Assembly: GCA_035499415.1 (NCBI GenBank)
Contig: DATJYV010000105.1
Coordinates: forward strand, 1-7,625
Direction: 5' to 3'
Length of the DNA: 7,625 nucleotides
Source: DATJYV01 sp035499415
GTDB lineage: Bacteria; Bacteroidota; Ignavibacteria; UBA10030
Shown here: piece by piece, positions 5,565-7,625 of the stretch
Numbering within the stretch: position 1 is the stretch's first letter
Layout: every line of letters begins with the position of its first letter
The notes under the pieces: generated by a model
The model's database searches: none
Told to the model about the DNA's origin: nothing
What the model saw: the letters and a program-made list of their open reading frames with translations, nothing else
Translations under genes and position numbers: made by a program

Positions 5565-6818
5565 TCACTGAATCCCATAGTATGGAGCCCCCTGCTTGAG
5601 GGCTTCAATCTTCAAGAGGCCGCCGGCCGCAGTCGTTGCATAGAGGGCCGTGCCAATCCACGCAAACGATTTGACAGGCGATACCAGCACGTTTGTCGAA
5701 ACATAGAGCGAGTACGGTGAACTCGAAGTTCCGTTCGGATGAATAATCTTGATGTAGGTGGAGTCTACACCAGCATACAAATCACCGTCGTTGGAAAACG
5801 TTATCGCATAAATGTTATTCCCCCCCGTGGGATCGTTTGCCAAATCAAAATAGGTCTCCGGCGTCCCGAGCGAATCGAGAACCACCGGTGCCCTGTACAC
5901 TACGCTTGGCGCTGCCCCCGTTTTTCCGGCGTAGTAAACGTAGCTGTTGTAAAAGCGGATCGCTTGAAGGACCGTACTGCCGGGGAATGAAAATCCGTAG
6001 ATGGTCGCAGTGCTGGGGGTTATCCGATAAATAGCATAAGAACCTGTTCCAACGTTCACAAAATTCCCTACAGCCCAAATATTGCCATTCGGATCAAAAT
6101 CCAAATCCAAAAACGAACCCGATGGAGCCTGTACCCACGGCACAGCGCTTACACCTCCACCTGCGGCATATTTATAAACTGCTTTGTTTCCCTTTACAGC
6201 GTACAGAGAACCATCTGGACCAAACTTGGTGGAAAACCAGTACGTCGTTCCAGTCGTTGGTTTCTCGTACTGCGTGCTCGAGGTGCTGGAGGTTATCTTG
6301 AAAATACCTTCGTCAGGAGGAATGAGGGTTGAGTTAGACAGTGATGCGTAAAGCCCTTGGTCAGATCCGACACAGAGACCGTAGGCTCCTTCATTCTTTC
6401 CCAACGTGTAGTATGGGCTAATGGCGGATATCAGCTTGTAAATCGTTGTTGAACTGAAATTCACCGCACCGATAACGTAAATCCGCACTTGCAAGGAGTC
6501 TCCCGATATTGCGGGCGCCTTCAGTACCAGCTTTGTGGGGCTTGCACTGATCATTAACGATCCATTCACCAGCGTGGAGCTGAAAAAGACCCCGTCATCA
6601 GAAATATTGGGAGAAAAATTCTTGCCATACACCGTTATCGTGTCGATTCCGGCAAGCGCCCCACCCGCTGGGGCTAGGCTGTCGACGATAGGCTGGGGCA
6701 GCGTGCTTGGGTCGTAAAGAGTTGGCGCATCGGCATTCTTGCAACCGTCGATGGCAGCGAGATAAGCGACCATCACTACGACAAGAAATCCGATCAGAAG
6801 TTTAAAACGTCGTTTCAT
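5565..6818 (-). CDS. Probable lipoprotein with IPT/TIG domain and propeller-like repeats
   Basis: The 417-aa protein starts with a basic, hydrophobic segment (MKRRFKLLIGFLVVVMVAYL) ending in AAIDGC, a passable lipobox with Cys26, so it is probably lipid-anchored. Residues about 42-129 match an IPT/TIG immunoglobulin-like fold (PIVDSLAPAGG, DTITVYGKNFSP, GVFFSSTLVNG, KLVLKAPA, then VRIYVIGAVNFSS). Residues about 135-410 carry repeated strand-turn units with D/N-G turns before aromatic strands (GSDQGLYASL, GPDGSLYAVKG, DPNGNIWAVGN, SNDGDLYAGV), suggesting an NHL-like beta-propeller. There is no T9SS sorting domain, in contrast to the next gene. No catalytic motif is seen. The ATG at 6818 is preceded by GAGG and seven A residues. 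It starts 50 nt after the PorV-like gene ends and lies 215 nt before the T9SS-substrate gene, same strand. Surface binding or scaffold roles are inference. Confidence 0.82.
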   Translation of the reverse strand: MKRRFKLLIGFLVVVMVAYLAAIDGCKNADAPTLYDPSTLPQPIVDSLAPAGGALAGIDTITVYGKNFSPNISDDGVFFSSTLVNGSLMISASPTKLVLKAPAISGDSLQVRIYVIGAVNFSSTTIYKLISAISPYYTLGKNEGAYGLCVGSDQGLYASLSNSTLIPPDEGIFKITSSTSSTQYEKPTTGTTYWFSTKFGPDGSLYAVKGNKAVYKYAAGGGVSAVPWVQAPSGSFLDLDFDPNGNIWAVGNFVNVGTGSYAIYRITPSTATIYGFSFPGSTVLQAIRFYNSYVYYAGKTGAAPSVVYRAPVVLDSLGTPETYFDLANDPTGGNNIYAITFSNDGDLYAGVDSTYIKIIHPNGTSSSPYSLYVSTNVLVSPVKSFAWIGTALYATTAAGGLLKIEALKQGAPYYGIQ

Positions 6819-6868
6819 TTTTTTTCCTCAGCAGGTCAACGTGGAGCAAGGGATTCACCCGGGTTGTA

Positions 6869-7625
6869 TCAATTCAGGAGAGATGCTCCAAAAGAAAACC
6901 TCTGGACGTTGGTAAATACGCCGTATGGCGTGTATGAATACGCGATGCTCAACTCGATACCGGCAAATCGCTCGCGGATCCCCAACCCGCCCGTCAATCC
7001 GCTTTCATCGTTGTCGAACATATAACCGCCGCGCAGGGAAAAAACCTGCATGAACGTGTACTCCACCCCCGCGTTCAACTGCTCCCGGTAATCCCGCGGA
7101 TGCGTTGCGTCCACCGACACCAGCAACGATTGGTCTGTCGCATTGACGTCCCACATGTCGAGGACGTTCATCGAGATGCCTAACCGGAACATGAGCGGAA
7201 GCTGGAACGACTCCTGCTCGTACTTGAGCTCCTTCGAGAAATTTCGGACATCCATCCCAAACGCGAGACTCTTGAATCCCGTTTTGTAAATCATCCCGAA
7301 GTCGAACGAATATACGCTCTGCGCCTCCGACTTGTTTGTCAGATGGCCGGCGCTATCGATGAGGACTGGGCTCTGGCCGAGGTTTTGATGGACGAAGTTG
7401 ATGTTGCCGCCGATGGAAAACTTGTCGTTCAGCGCCGTCGCGTATCCGAGGCCGGCGGAATACGCCGTCGGAGAAAAAGTCCCAACATCGAGAAAGCCCT
7501 GCTCGTTGTTTGCGATGATCGTTTCCTGCAAATCCCCGTAATTAATCGAGCGAAATGACAGACCGAAGACGCCATAGTCTCCGTCGAACGGGCTGAACGA
7601 GACGCCCGCGTACACATGCTTGATA
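6869..7625 (-). CDS. PorV/PorQ-family outer-membrane beta-barrel protein (5' partial)
   Basis: The frame is open to the right edge: the window starts with IKHVYAGVSFSPFDGDYGVF, and the GTG at 7615 is an internal valine codon rather than the start. About 250 residues are visible; the signal peptide and perhaps 70-100 N-terminal residues are off-window. The segment Y-AGVSF...GVFGLSFRSINYGDLQET matches the PorV/PorQ (UPF0164) family as I remember it. After it come alternating amphipathic strands typical of a barrel (AYSAGLGYATALNDKFSIGG, SVYSFDFGMIYKTG, LNAGVEYTFMQVFSLRGGYM, GIELSIAYSYTP), ending RFSFGASLLN. PorV is the outer-membrane shuttle that escorts T9SS substrates to the attachment complex; PorQ-like and other paralogues are less defined. 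Whether this copy is the core PorV or an accessory paralogue cannot be decided here. It heads the visible minus-strand cluster. Confidence 0.82.
   Translation of the reverse strand, partial: IKHVYAGVSFSPFDGDYGVFGLSFRSINYGDLQETIIANNEQGFLDVGTFSPTAYSAGLGYATALNDKFSIGGNINFVHQNLGQSPVLIDSAGHLTNKSEAQSVYSFDFGMIYKTGFKSLAFGMDVRNFSKELKYEQESFQLPLMFRLGISMNVLDMWDVNATDQSLLVSVDATHPRDYREQLNAGVEYTFMQVFSLRGGYMFDNDESGLTGGLGIRERFAGIELSIAYSYTPYGVFTNVQRFSFGASLLN

Noticed and set aside
5502..5720. A 72-codon + strand frame at the 3' end of the lipoprotein gene
   Set aside because: There is no SD and no recognisable motif, and most of it is antisense to the lipoprotein C-terminus.
7613..7615. GTG as the start codon of the PorV-like gene
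   Set aside because: The frame stays open to the window edge and the preceding residues (IKH) fit the family pattern; no signal peptide follows the GTG.

Overview
The window looks like chromosomal DNA from a Gram-negative bacterium of the Bacteroidota/Chlorobiota (FCB) group, most probably an Ignavibacteria-like lineage. The pointers are a secreted protein with a type IX secretion (T9SS) C-terminal sorting domain of the 'QNFPNPFNPSTEI...' kind, a PorV/PorQ-family outer-membrane protein, and a small membrane-anchored protein starting MGQQQ that I recall from that clade. The taxonomic call is inference from protein style, not from a marker gene.

Left half, + strand (1-3627): four tightly packed genes. 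They encode a saccharopine dehydrogenase-family enzyme resembling lysine 6-dehydrogenase (its extreme N-terminus lies off the left edge), a 128-aa single-pass pilin-like protein of unknown function, a YajQ-family nucleotide-binding protein, and a secreted zinc N-acetylmuramoyl-L-alanine amidase. Gaps are 37, 1 and 0 nt. The last two genes have no visible Shine-Dalgarno (SD) sequence, so they are probably translationally coupled within one operon.

Middle (3628-3918): a 291-nt convergent intergenic region packed with inverted repeats. It holds a hairpin after the amidase stop, a 135-bp palindromic MITE/REP-like repeat bounded by TGTCATCGCGAG / CTCGCAATGACA, a small hairpin, a perfect 14-bp terminator stem whose T-rich side serves the minus-strand genes, and another short hairpin.

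Right half, - strand (7625 down to 3919): a PorV/PorQ-family beta-barrel protein (N-terminus off the right edge), a probable lipoprotein with an IPT/TIG domain followed by propeller-like repeats, and a secreted propeller-like protein ending in a T9SS sorting domain. They read in one direction, with 50 nt between the first two and 215 nt before the last. I infer a small surface or secretion module: a barrel related to the T9SS shuttle protein, a lipid-anchored propeller and a T9SS-exported propeller. The 215-nt leader before the last gene carries a 12-nt perfect match to the SD ideal that is not followed by any convincing ORF.

I see no tRNA, rRNA, CRISPR array, transposase, phage gene or recognisable defence system. 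The least explained items are the MGQQQ protein next to yajQ and the amidase, the orphan extended SD, and the PorV-like/lipoprotein/T9SS-substrate trio.
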